This document shows, piece by piece, positions 6,771 through 13,679 of a DNA stretch of 18,277 bases. Position numbers and translations under genes: made by a program. Position 1 is the stretch's first letter, and the number at the start of each line of letters is the position of its first letter. Source of the DNA: JANLQX01 sp031381685 (GTDB taxonomy: Bacteria > Actinomycetota > Acidimicrobiia > Acidimicrobiales > JANYDT01); the NCBI GenBank assembly GCA_031381685.1, contig JANMYF010000205.1, forward strand, positions 1 to 18,277. Direction: 5' to 3'. A model generated the notes under the pieces. It made no database searches. It was given only the letters and a program-made list of their open reading frames with translations, and was not told the DNA's origin.

Positions 6771-6776
6771 TATCAT
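6771..6776 (+). promoter_or_regulatory. -10 element of the iron importer operon
   Basis: TATCAT is a good -10 hexamer lying 6 nt before the ATG at 6783. The transcript would start at or within a base or two of the start codon. TTAGGC at 6747-6752 sits at the -35 distance and overlaps the putative operator. Confidence 0.55.
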
Positions 6777-6782
6777 GGCCTT

Positions 6783-7985
6783 ATGTACCTGTTTCGCTTG
6801 CGCCGATCACCCGGGGTGCTCGGAGTCCTCGCCGCCGTAGCGACCCTTGCCGTTGCCGCCCCCCAGGCGTCGGCCGTCTCCCTCGGCGGCTCGTGCCCCA
6901 AGATCGACGCCACCGCTACGGTGGGCGCCACCCGGGTCGTCTGCTCGAACACCGCCAAATCGGGAAAGCGGCCGAAGCTCCGCTGGACCACGTCGGCGCC
7001 GCCGACGTCGACCGCCCCGCAGGCGGCGACCGTCGCCTCGTCATCGGCTCCGAAAGGCAAGCTCACCGTCTACTCCGGCCGTACCTACGGCATCGAGGAG
7101 GTGTATAAGCGCTTCACCAAGGAGACCGGGATCGAGCTCGACGTCGTGTCGGGGAACGATCCGGCCAACCGGTCCCGACTGGCCCAGGAGGGAGCGCGCA
7201 CACCCGCCGATGTCTACCTCACGGTCGACATTGCGTCCCTGGTGCGCGCCGCCGACGAAGGACTTCTCGCCGCGGTTTCGTCGCCCACCCTCGTCGGAGC
7301 GATACCCGCCGATCTACGTGATGTGAAGAACCGGTGGTTCGGGCTCACGCGACGGGCGCGGGTGATCTACGTGAACACCGCCAATGTCACGAAGGCCGAC
7401 ATGCCGACGCGTTACGAGGATCTGGCCACGTCGAAGTGGGCCGGGCGCATCTGCAGCCGTCCGTCCAGCCACGTCTACACGCAGTCGTTCGCCGCGAACA
7501 TCATCGCCGCGTACGGCGAGCGCGCCGTCGGGATCCTCTCCGGTATCGCCCGGAACACGAAGTCGGAGAACTTCATCGACTCCGACACCCGCATCATCGA
7601 GACGATCAACGCCGGCGGATGCGACGCCGGCATCGCCAACACGTATTACTTCTTCCGGCCGGGGCTCAAGCGCGACAACGTGGCGCTCGTCTTCCCGAAC
7701 CAGGCGGACACCGATCGGGGAGTCCACGTGAACGTATCCGGCGCGGGCATCGTCGCCGCCAGCGACGACAAGGCGAACGCCCAGCGATTCATCGAGTGGC
7801 TGGCGACCGATGCGAGCGCCGACTTCGCCAACGGCAACGCGGAGTACCCCGTCAATCCGAAGACCGTGGTCCGTGACGATGTGAAGCCGTACACAACCTT
7901 CCGTGCCGATCAAAGCCGTATCGACGACTATTCCAAGATGCAGCCGGCGGCTCTGATCGTCCTGACCGACGCCGGTTGGAGATGA
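6783..7985 (+). CDS. fbpA: Ferric iron ABC transporter, substrate-binding protein
   Basis: A 400-residue exported binding protein of the FbpA/AfuA (transferrin-like) family. A signal peptide covers about residues 1-31 (RLRR, hydrophobic stretch, PQASA). Residues 34-68 form a small extra module with Cys38 and Cys54 (GGSCPKIDATATVGATRVVC). An Ala/Ser/Pro linker follows, then the binding fold from about 93 (KLTVYSGRTYGIEEVYKRF). The paired tyrosines Tyr288-Tyr289 in ANTYYFFR correspond to the family's Fe(III)-coordinating tyrosines. RRARVIYVN (190-198) and the segment starting NVSGAGIVAA (317 on) are also typical. It should capture Fe3+ outside the membrane and deliver it to the permease. It is the first gene of a three-gene importer set, behind an iron-repressor-like operator. 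No Shine-Dalgarno is seen; the start looks leaderless. Confidence 0.87.
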   Translation: MYLFRLRRSPGVLGVLAAVATLAVAAPQASAVSLGGSCPKIDATATVGATRVVCSNTAKSGKRPKLRWTTSAPPTSTAPQAATVASSSAPKGKLTVYSGRTYGIEEVYKRFTKETGIELDVVSGNDPANRSRLAQEGARTPADVYLTVDIASLVRAADEGLLAAVSSPTLVGAIPADLRDVKNRWFGLTRRARVIYVNTANVTKADMPTRYEDLATSKWAGRICSRPSSHVYTQSFAANIIAAYGERAVGILSGIARNTKSENFIDSDTRIIETINAGGCDAGIANTYYFFRPGLKRDNVALVFPNQADTDRGVHVNVSGAGIVAASDDKANAQRFIEWLATDASADFANGNAEYPVNPKTVVRDDVKPYTTFRADQSRIDDYSKMQPAALIVLTDAGWR

Positions 7986-8032
7986 TCGTGGCGGCGCGGG
8001 TCGTGGTCGTGCCCCGCCCCGGCGCGCGTCGG

Positions 8033-8038
8033 TAGCAC
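8033..8038 (+). promoter_or_regulatory. Possible secondary -10 before the permease gene
   Basis: TAGCAC followed by 8 nt and the GTG at 8047 mimics the leaderless arrangement elsewhere. No Shine-Dalgarno is present, so the permease may have its own start in addition to read-through from the binding-protein gene. Confidence 0.3.
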
Positions 8039-8046
8039 CCGCCGTC

Positions 8047-9732
8047 GTGCAGGTTTCCTCACGGTCGACCGCGCCATCGGGGACGCGAACGCAATCGCTG
8101 CGATCCGCGTTGACGTCGGTCGCGCTGGTCGTCGTGCTCGCTGCCCCCGTAGCCGCCGTGCTGTGGTCGCTGCGCTCGCCCGATCGCGAGGTCTGGTCGC
8201 TCCTGGCCCGCACCACGTTGGCGCGCATGGTCCTGACGACAGTCGGTCTCGCAGCGGCTGTGGCGATCGGTGCAACGGTCCTCGGGGCGGGGCTTGCATG
8301 GCTGTGCGTGACGACGAGGTTCCCCGGGTCGCTCGTCTTCCGTCGCCTGCTCGTCGTGCCGCTGGCACTTCCGTCGTATGTGAGTGCCTTCGTCTGGACC
8401 GGTCTGCTGCAGTTTGCCGGGCCGGTGCAGGGAACCTGGCGGGGATGGTTCGGCGACGACGCCTGGTTCCCGCCGGTGCGCACACCGGTGGGTGCCGGAC
8501 TCGTGCTGATCCTCTCGCTCTATCCGTATGTGTACATTGCATCGCTGTCGGCCATGCGGGAGCAGGCATCTGCCCTGTGCGCGGCCGCGTCGACGCTCGG
8601 CCTGCGCCCTCGGGCCATCTTCTGGAGGGTGGCGTTGCCGGCGATCCGTCCGGCGCTCGCTGCGGGTGCCGGTCTCGTCGCCATGGAGACCCTCACCGAT
8701 GTCGGCGTCGCCCGTGCGTTCTCGGTCTCCACGCTCGGCGATGGGGTCCTTCGCGTCTGGTTCGGTCTCGATCGACGCGATGCCGCCGCCGAACTGGCGA
8801 GCATGCTCGTCGGCCTCGTCCTTCTGCTCGTCCTCGTCGAACGCCTCACCCGAGGGCGTCGCCGGTTCACCTCCCGTTCGACGTCGCCGTTCCCGGCAGA
8901 ACCGGTGGTGCTACGCGGTCGCAAGGCGGCCGGAGCCCTGGCGCTTTGCGGGTCGACGTTCTTCCTCGCCGCCGGGGTTCCGCTCACGACACTCGCCGTA
9001 TGGGCGGTGGATGCGAATCGCCGAGGCGGCGAAGGCGCGCTCGACAAGACCTACGTGCGCTTACTACAAACGAGCCTGGAACTCGCTGCGTGGACATCCG
9101 TCGTGTGCGTCGCAGTCGGCACAGCGCTCGTTCTCCTTGCCCGTCGGAACCCGTGGCGACGGCCAAACGGTTGGATGGCTCGAGCCCTCCACGTGGCCTC
9201 GATGGGTTATGCGGTCCCCGGACTCGTCGTCGCGGCCGGGGTGCTGACTGTCCTCACGTGGCTCGACGCACGGATCGACTCCTTGGCCGCGTGGAATGAC
9301 CGTCTCTATCTCCCCTTCCTTCTCGCCGGCTCGACGGCCGGCGTCGTCTATGCCCTCGTCGTCCGCTTTGCCGCCGTGGCCCGGGAGAACATCGACGCCG
9401 GCGCGCAGCGGATCGATCCGCGTGTCGAGCAGGTCGCCGCAACGCTCGGTGCCGGTGAACGACGACGTCGTTGGCAGGTGACCCTGCCGCTTCTGCGCCC
9501 CTCGATCCTCGTCGCTGCCCTGCTGGTCGCGGTCGACGTGCTGAAAGAGCTCCCCGCCACCCTTTTGCTGCGTCCCCCCGGTCGCGACACGCTCGCCGTG
9601 TTCGTGTGGAACATGACCAACGAGTCGCGTTGGGACGAAGCCGCCACCCCGGCACTGACCATCGTCCTGCTCGGACTTCCGCTCGTGCTCGTCGTCTTGG
9701 GCCGGGCGACCGCACCGGCGGGACGCCGATGA
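8047..9732 (+). CDS. fbpB: Ferric iron ABC transporter, fused double permease
   Basis: A 561-residue inner-membrane protein with two copies of the binding-protein-dependent permease domain in one chain, as is usual for FbpB-type iron transporters. About 12 hydrophobic segments can be seen. Each half carries an EAA loop that contacts the ATPase: the first at residues 172-206 (EQASALCAAASTLGLRP, then RVALPAIRP), the second near 460-487 (VEQVAATLGAGERRRRWQVT, then LPLLRPS). It forms the translocation channel for Fe3+. The start is a GTG 61 bp after the binding-protein gene, chosen because it precedes the first membrane segment by about 20 residues. The stop codon overlaps the next gene by 4 bp, implying translational coupling. 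Confidence 0.88.
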   Translation: MQVSSRSTAPSGTRTQSLRSALTSVALVVVLAAPVAAVLWSLRSPDREVWSLLARTTLARMVLTTVGLAAAVAIGATVLGAGLAWLCVTTRFPGSLVFRRLLVVPLALPSYVSAFVWTGLLQFAGPVQGTWRGWFGDDAWFPPVRTPVGAGLVLILSLYPYVYIASLSAMREQASALCAAASTLGLRPRAIFWRVALPAIRPALAAGAGLVAMETLTDVGVARAFSVSTLGDGVLRVWFGLDRRDAAAELASMLVGLVLLLVLVERLTRGRRRFTSRSTSPFPAEPVVLRGRKAAGALALCGSTFFLAAGVPLTTLAVWAVDANRRGGEGALDKTYVRLLQTSLELAAWTSVVCVAVGTALVLLARRNPWRRPNGWMARALHVASMGYAVPGLVVAAGVLTVLTWLDARIDSLAAWNDRLYLPFLLAGSTAGVVYALVVRFAAVARENIDAGAQRIDPRVEQVAATLGAGERRRRWQVTLPLLRPSILVAALLVAVDVLKELPATLLLRPPGRDTLAVFVWNMTNESRWDEAATPALTIVLLGLPLVLVVLGRATAPAGRR

Positions 9733-10793
9733 GCAACGACACCGATCGCGACGTCATCGTCCGGGCACGGAATGTGTCGAAGCGGCACGGCACCGTCGAG
9801 GCGATCGCCGACATGACGCTGCATGTCCGGTCCGGTGAGGTCGTCGCGCTGCTCGGCCCGAGCGGCTGCGGAAAGTCGACCTTTCTGGCTTCGATCGCTG
9901 GGCTCGTCCGGATCGATCGCGGCAGCATCGACCTCGGCGACCGACCGGTCAGCGGGCCCGGCCTGCACGTCGCCCCCCAGGATCGCCGGGTCGGACTGGT
10001 GTTCCAGGATCACGCGCTGTTCCCCCACAAGACCGTCGCCGACAACGTCGGGTTCGGTCTGCATGCGATGGGACGAGCGGACCGGAGGTCTCGTGTCGGC
10101 CAGATGCTCGAACTCGTGCAGCTGACCGACAAGGGCCATCGCTACCCTCACGAGCTCTCCGGTGGGGAGAGCCAGCGGGTCGCACTCGCCCGAGCGCTTG
10201 CTCCGGCCCCCGACGTGCTTCTGCTCGACGAGCCATTCGCCAGTCTCGATCCGACCCTGCGCTCCGAAGTCCGCGAAGAGGTCCGCTCGCTGTTGCGCTC
10301 GGTCGGCACCGCCGCCGTGATGGTGTCCCACGACATCTCGGACGCGCTCGCCCTTGGTGACCGTCTGGCGATCCTTCGCGCCGGGCGGATCGTCCAGACC
10401 GATGCACCTGATGCGATCCACCGTCGCCCGGTCGACGAACACGTCGCGCGGATCTTTGGCCCCGTCACGGCGCTCGCGGTGACCGGCACCGAGGGCGCGC
10501 CGGTCACTGTGCTCGGACCGGTGGCCCCCGCCTCGGTGCTTCGTTGGGCGACAGGTCCCGTGGCCCTTGCCCGGCCGCACACCGTCGATGTGTCAAACCA
10601 TCGGTGTCGGGACGGGTCGGGAGCCGCCGGAACGGTCCGTGATCGTCAGTTCGTCGGTCACGGCTTCCGGCTGGTCATCGCCCTCGACGACGGCGTCGAG
10701 GTCATCGCCGACGTGGCGTCGGACGCTCCTCACGACATCGGCGGGCGGGTGGTCGTGCGCAATCGGGCCGCACTGCCTCCGGCGGCCGGGTAG
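9729..10793 (+). CDS. fbpC: Ferric iron ABC transporter, ATP-binding protein
   Basis: A 354-residue ABC ATPase. Walker A GPSGCGKST is at 43-51, the Q loop VFQDHALFP at 91-99 (Gln93), the signature LSGGESQRVALARAL at 143-157, Walker B LLLDEP at 164-169 with Glu168, the D loop SLD at 172-174, and the switch His201 in VSHD. A C-terminal region from about 245 resembles the TOBE-like regulatory domain of FbpC/MalK-type ATPases. It powers iron uptake by the permease. The ATG overlaps the permease stop (ATGA). The reading frame is open further upstream inside the permease gene, but the overlap and the family's N terminus favour 9729. Its TAG stop is also part of the candidate lysC -10 box, and lysC follows 12 bp later without a terminator. 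Confidence 0.9.
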   Translation: MSNDTDRDVIVRARNVSKRHGTVEAIADMTLHVRSGEVVALLGPSGCGKSTFLASIAGLVRIDRGSIDLGDRPVSGPGLHVAPQDRRVGLVFQDHALFPHKTVADNVGFGLHAMGRADRRSRVGQMLELVQLTDKGHRYPHELSGGESQRVALARALAPAPDVLLLDEPFASLDPTLRSEVREEVRSLLRSVGTAAVMVSHDISDALALGDRLAILRAGRIVQTDAPDAIHRRPVDEHVARIFGPVTALAVTGTEGAPVTVLGPVAPASVLRWATGPVALARPHTVDVSNHRCRDGSGAAGTVRDRQFVGHGFRLVIALDDGVEVIADVASDAPHDIGGRVVVRNRAALPPAAG

Positions 10794-10796
10794 CGT
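10791..10796 (+). promoter_or_regulatory. TAGCGT -10 element of lysC, overlapping the upstream stop codon
   Basis: TAGCGT is followed by 9 nt and the GTG start of lysC, with no Shine-Dalgarno. The first three bases are the TAG stop of the preceding ATPase gene. Confidence 0.5.
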
Positions 10797-10805
10797 TTTC
10801 GCCCC

Positions 10806-12071
10806 GTGGCTCTCATCGTGCAGAAGTTCGGCGGCTCCTCCGTTGCCGACCCCGAGCGCATCCGGACCGTCGCCGACCACGTCGCACGGACGGTGCGGCG
10901 AGGCAATCAGGTCGTGGTTGCCGTCTCGGCAATGGGGAAGACCACCGACGATCTGATCCGCCTCGCCAACGCCGTGCTCACGAACACCGGCGCGCCGACC
11001 GAGAAGGCGACGAAGAAGGGTGAGGTCCCGGTCAAGGGCGACAGCCGCGAAATGGACATGCTGCTCACGACCGGCGAACGCATCTCCGCTGCCTTGCTGG
11101 CGATGGCGATCGACGACCTCGGCGTGCGGGCGGCGAGTTTCACCGGATCGCAGGCCGGGATCATCACCGACACCAGCCACGGTCGGGCGAAGATCCTCGA
11201 AGTGCGCGCCGACCGACTGCGTGAGGCGTTGGCGAGCGGCGCCGTCCCGGTCGTGGCTGGCTTCCAGGGCATGTCGACCGACCGCGACGTGACCACGCTC
11301 GGACGCGGCGGTTCCGACACCACCGCCGTTGCGCTGGCCGCCGCGCTCGACGCCGACGAGTGCGAGATCTACACCGACGTGAGCGGCGTGTTCTCCGCTG
11401 ACCCCCGCGTCGCCCCGAAGGCCCGCCGGCTGAAGATCATCTCGCACGAAGAGATGCTCGAGATGGCGGCCAGCGGCTCAGGCGTGCTCGCCCTTCGCGC
11501 CGTTCAGTTCGCCGCCACCCACGGGGTGCGTCTGCAGGTCCGTTCCAGTTTCACCTGGGAGCCGGGCACCATCGTCACTCAGGAGGATCCGTCCATGGAA
11601 CAGGCTGTCGTCTCGGCTGTCACCCACGACACATCGGAGGCGAAGATCACCGTCGTCGCCGTCCCCGATCGCCCGGGCATCGCCGCCCGGCTGTTTCGCG
11701 CCCTCGCCGATCGCGGGGTCAACGTCGACATGATCGTGCAGAACACCTCGCACGACGGCACGACCGACATCTCCTTCACCGCACCGAAGGCCGACCTTGC
11801 CGCAGCGATGGAGGTGTGCACGCCCATCGCCGCGGAGATCGGCGCCCGGGAGGTCACGAACGACGCCACGATCGCCCGCGTGTCGATCGTGGGTGCGGGC
11901 ATGAAGACGAATCCGGGTGTCTCCGCGACGATGTTCGAGACGCTCTCGGCGGCGGGCGTCAACATCCAGATGATCTCGACGTCGACGATCCGTCTCTCGT
12001 GCGTGATCGATGCGAACCGGGTCGAAGACGCCGTCCAACTTCTGCACAGCGCCTTCGGCCTCGACGTCTAG
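10806..12071 (+). CDS. lysC: Aspartate kinase
   Basis: A 421-residue aspartokinase, the size of actinobacterial and Bacillus type II enzymes. It makes aspartyl-4-phosphate from aspartate and ATP, the first step toward lysine, threonine, methionine and diaminopimelate. The kinase domain opens with VQKFGGSSVADPERI (5-19). TGERISAALLAMA (89-101) and GFQGMSTDRDVTTLGRGGSD (152-171) are substrate and ATP motifs, as is IYTDVSGVFSADPR (188-201). Two ACT domains follow (about 265-420), where lysine/threonine feedback normally acts. Residues about 66-80 carry a Lys-rich stretch before SREMDMLL, which could be a local insertion. The GTG start has a TAGCGT hexamer 9 nt upstream. asd is next on the same strand, with a 195-bp gap containing a repeat element. 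Confidence 0.95.
   Translation: MALIVQKFGGSSVADPERIRTVADHVARTVRRGNQVVVAVSAMGKTTDDLIRLANAVLTNTGAPTEKATKKGEVPVKGDSREMDMLLTTGERISAALLAMAIDDLGVRAASFTGSQAGIITDTSHGRAKILEVRADRLREALASGAVPVVAGFQGMSTDRDVTTLGRGGSDTTAVALAAALDADECEIYTDVSGVFSADPRVAPKARRLKIISHEEMLEMAASGSGVLALRAVQFAATHGVRLQVRSSFTWEPGTIVTQEDPSMEQAVVSAVTHDTSEAKITVVAVPDRPGIAARLFRALADRGVNVDMIVQNTSHDGTTDISFTAPKADLAAAMEVCTPIAAEIGAREVTNDATIARVSIVGAGMKTNPGVSATMFETLSAAGVNIQMISTSTIRLSCVIDANRVEDAVQLLHSAFGLDV
11581..11586 (+). promoter_or_regulatory. Internal Shine-Dalgarno within lysC
   Basis: AGGAGG lies 8 nt before the in-frame ATG at 11595. It is the strongest ribosome site seen in the window and sits inside a coding region, exactly before the regulatory half of the enzyme. 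Confidence 0.7.
11595..12071 (+). CDS. lysC: Aspartate kinase beta subunit from an internal start in lysC
   Basis: The in-frame ATG at codon 264 of lysC follows AGGAGG and would yield a 158-residue protein containing only the two ACT domains. In Corynebacterium glutamicum and Bacillus subtilis the same gene makes alpha and beta subunits from such an internal start. The sequence here, MEQAVVSAVTHDTSEAKITV, resembles the start of the C. glutamicum beta subunit. The beta chain would assemble with the full-length alpha chain and form the lysine/threonine-binding interface. The internal start is inferred from sequence only. Confidence 0.65.
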   Translation: MEQAVVSAVTHDTSEAKITVVAVPDRPGIAARLFRALADRGVNVDMIVQNTSHDGTTDISFTAPKADLAAAMEVCTPIAAEIGAREVTNDATIARVSIVGAGMKTNPGVSATMFETLSAAGVNIQMISTSTIRLSCVIDANRVEDAVQLLHSAFGLDV

Positions 12072-12077
12072 TCGAGT

Positions 12078-12149
12078 CGTTGGGAGAGGGGTTGCCCCCA
12101 TATATGGGGCAGATCACCTCCCAACGTCGCACAGAGGCGTTCTGCCGCA
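12078..12149 (+). repeat. Composite palindromic repeat of the CGTTGGGAG family (copy B)
   Basis: This 72-nt element begins 6 nt after the lysC stop. CGTTGGGAG (12078-12086) pairs with CTCCCAACG (12118-12126), with the palindrome CCCCATATATGGGG (12096-12109) at the tip. A third unit ending GTTCTGCCGCA (12139-12149) follows. It aligns with the reverse complement of copy C at 16035-16107 with about six or seven differences, including one deleted G. It lies in the gap between lysC and asd. Confidence 0.85.
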
Positions 12150-12250
12150 ACCGAGGCCGCGATCCCGGAGTCGGGGCCGGGCCGAAAACCTGCGCCCGTG
12201 CGTGCACGCTGCGTGGGAGACTTGACGGCCCGCAGAATCCGGTCCGGGCG

Positions 12251-12256
12251 AAGGAG
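12251..12256 (+). promoter_or_regulatory. Ribosome binding site fixing the start of asd
   Basis: AAGGAG lies 10 nt before the ATG at 12267. It supports that start over an upstream in-frame one at 12198. Confidence 0.7.
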
Positions 12257-12266
12257 AACGAACACA

Positions 12267-13328
12267 ATGCGCATCGGCATCGTCGGAGCAACGGGCATGG
12301 TCGGAGAGGCCATGCGAGAGATCCTCGAGCAGCGGAATTTCCCGGCCACCTCGGTCCGGTTCTTCGCCTCGGCGCGGTCTGCCGGCAAGAAGCTTCCGTG
12401 GAAGGGCGGCGAGATCGTCGTCGAAGACGCCGACACCGCCGACTACTCCGAGGTGGACATCGCGATCTTCTCGGCCGGCGCCACCGCCTCGAAGACCCTG
12501 GCCCCGAAGGTTGCCGCCCAGGGCGCAGTCGTCGTCGACAACTCCAGCGCCTGGCGCATGGACCCCGAAGTTCCGCTCGTCGTCAGTGAGGTCAACCCCC
12601 ACGCCATCGAGCAGGCGCTGTCCGGCCGGCGGATCATCGCCAATCCGAACTGCACCACCATGGCGGCCATGCCGGTCCTCAAGCCGCTGCACGTGGAAGC
12701 CGGCCTGATCAAGCTCATCACTGCCACCTATCAGGCGGTGTCGGGAGGCGGCGTCGCGGGCGTGAGCGAACTCGAGAATCAAGTGCGCAAAGTCGCAGAC
12801 GAATCAGCGCGTCTTGCCCGTGACGGCTCAGCGGTCGAGATCCCGGCTCCCGTCAAGTTCGTGAAGCCAATCGCATTCAACGTGCTTCCCTATGCCGGCG
12901 CGTACGCCGCTGACGTCTCCGAGGGCGACGAGGGCTGGACCGACGAGGAGCTCAAGCTCCGCAACGAGAGCCGCAAGATCCTGGAGATCCCGGCCCTCAA
13001 GGTCGCCGGCACCTGTGTTCGGGTGCCCGTCTACACCGGCCACTCCCTGTCGATCCACGCGGAGTTCGCCCGCCCGATCAGCGTGGCGCGCGCCGTCGAG
13101 TTGCTGGGCGCTGCCCCCGGCGTGGAACTGCTCGACATCCCGACCCCGCTCGAAGCGGCAGGCAAGGACCCCTGCTACGTGGGGCGTATCCGCAAGGATC
13201 CGACCGTCGATCATGGTCTCGTGCTGTTCGTCTCGAATGACAACCTGCGCAAGGGTGCCGCGTTGAACGCGGTGCAGATCGCGGAGTTGGTTGCGGCGCG
13301 TCTGTCGACGAATCCACTCCCGCGCTAG
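12267..13328 (+). CDS. asd: Aspartate-semialdehyde dehydrogenase
   Basis: A 353-residue enzyme that reduces aspartyl-4-phosphate to aspartate semialdehyde with NADPH, the step after LysC. The Rossmann motif GATGMVGEAM is at residues 7-16. DNSSAWRMDPEVPLVVSEVN (91-110) is the conserved phosphate and cofactor region. The nucleophile is Cys129 in NPNCTTMAAMPVLKP. QAVSGGGVAG (156-165) is typical, and the arginine and general-base histidine are Arg252 and His259 in VRVPVYTGHS. The start at 12267 puts the first beta strand at residue 1 and has AAGGAG upstream. A frame extending to 12198 adds only an Arg-rich leader. The gene follows lysC and probably shares its transcript unless the repeat between them stops transcription. 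Confidence 0.95.
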   Translation: MRIGIVGATGMVGEAMREILEQRNFPATSVRFFASARSAGKKLPWKGGEIVVEDADTADYSEVDIAIFSAGATASKTLAPKVAAQGAVVVDNSSAWRMDPEVPLVVSEVNPHAIEQALSGRRIIANPNCTTMAAMPVLKPLHVEAGLIKLITATYQAVSGGGVAGVSELENQVRKVADESARLARDGSAVEIPAPVKFVKPIAFNVLPYAGAYAADVSEGDEGWTDEELKLRNESRKILEIPALKVAGTCVRVPVYTGHSLSIHAEFARPISVARAVELLGAAPGVELLDIPTPLEAAGKDPCYVGRIRKDPTVDHGLVLFVSNDNLRKGAALNAVQIAELVAARLSTNPLPR

Positions 13329-13359
13329 CGGCAGCGCGCAACGACGAAGCTAAGCGCGC

Positions 13360-13677
13360 ATGCGAGTTCGCGCTTGTGAGCGCGCCGTGCTCGACCGCAA
13401 CGGCGGGCTCAAGGTCGTCCGCCATCCGACGCGAGCGGGCTGGTCGGCATTGGTCCTGCTCGAAGGTGATGCCGTCGTCGCGATCGGCAACGTCTGTCCG
13501 CACCAGGGTTCCGAGCTGACCGCCGGTTATCGGCGCCCTGGGTCGATCGAGTGCCCGCTTCATTCGTGGCGCTTCGATGTGTACACCGGAGCCTGCGCTC
13601 ACCTCAGCGATGCGCTGATTCCGACGTTTGCGGTGACGATCGAGGAAGGCATCGTCTACGTCGAGCTGCCGGACTGA
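13360..13677 (+). CDS. Small Rieske [2Fe-2S] protein
   Basis: A 105-residue stand-alone Rieske domain with both cluster motifs: Cys46-Pro-His48 in NVCPHQG and Cys65-Pro-Leu-His68 in ECPLHSWRFD. It is the right length for a Rieske-type ferredoxin such as the small subunit of ring-hydroxylating dioxygenases or NirD-like proteins. It probably carries electrons in the cytoplasm, since no signal peptide is seen. No oxygenase or reductase lies next to it, so its partner is unknown. The ATG at 13360 is 31 bp after asd. A GTG at 13387 is an alternative start. It converges with the MFS gene, leaving 2 bp between the two stop codons and no room for a separate terminator. Confidence 0.88.
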   Translation: MRVRACERAVLDRNGGLKVVRHPTRAGWSALVLLEGDAVVAIGNVCPHQGSELTAGYRRPGSIECPLHSWRFDVYTGACAHLSDALIPTFAVTIEEGIVYVELPD

Positions 13678-13679
13678 TC

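Noticed and set aside
7314..8483. Minus-strand frame of 389 codons opposite the iron-binding protein and permease.
   Set aside because: The plus strand is covered by an ABC importer with conserved motifs; no family resemblance is visible on the minus strand.
12096..12109. CCATATATGG inside the repeat equals a eukaryotic CArG box.
   Set aside because: SRF/MADS-box regulation does not apply in bacteria. The motif is better explained as the tip of the repeat palindrome.
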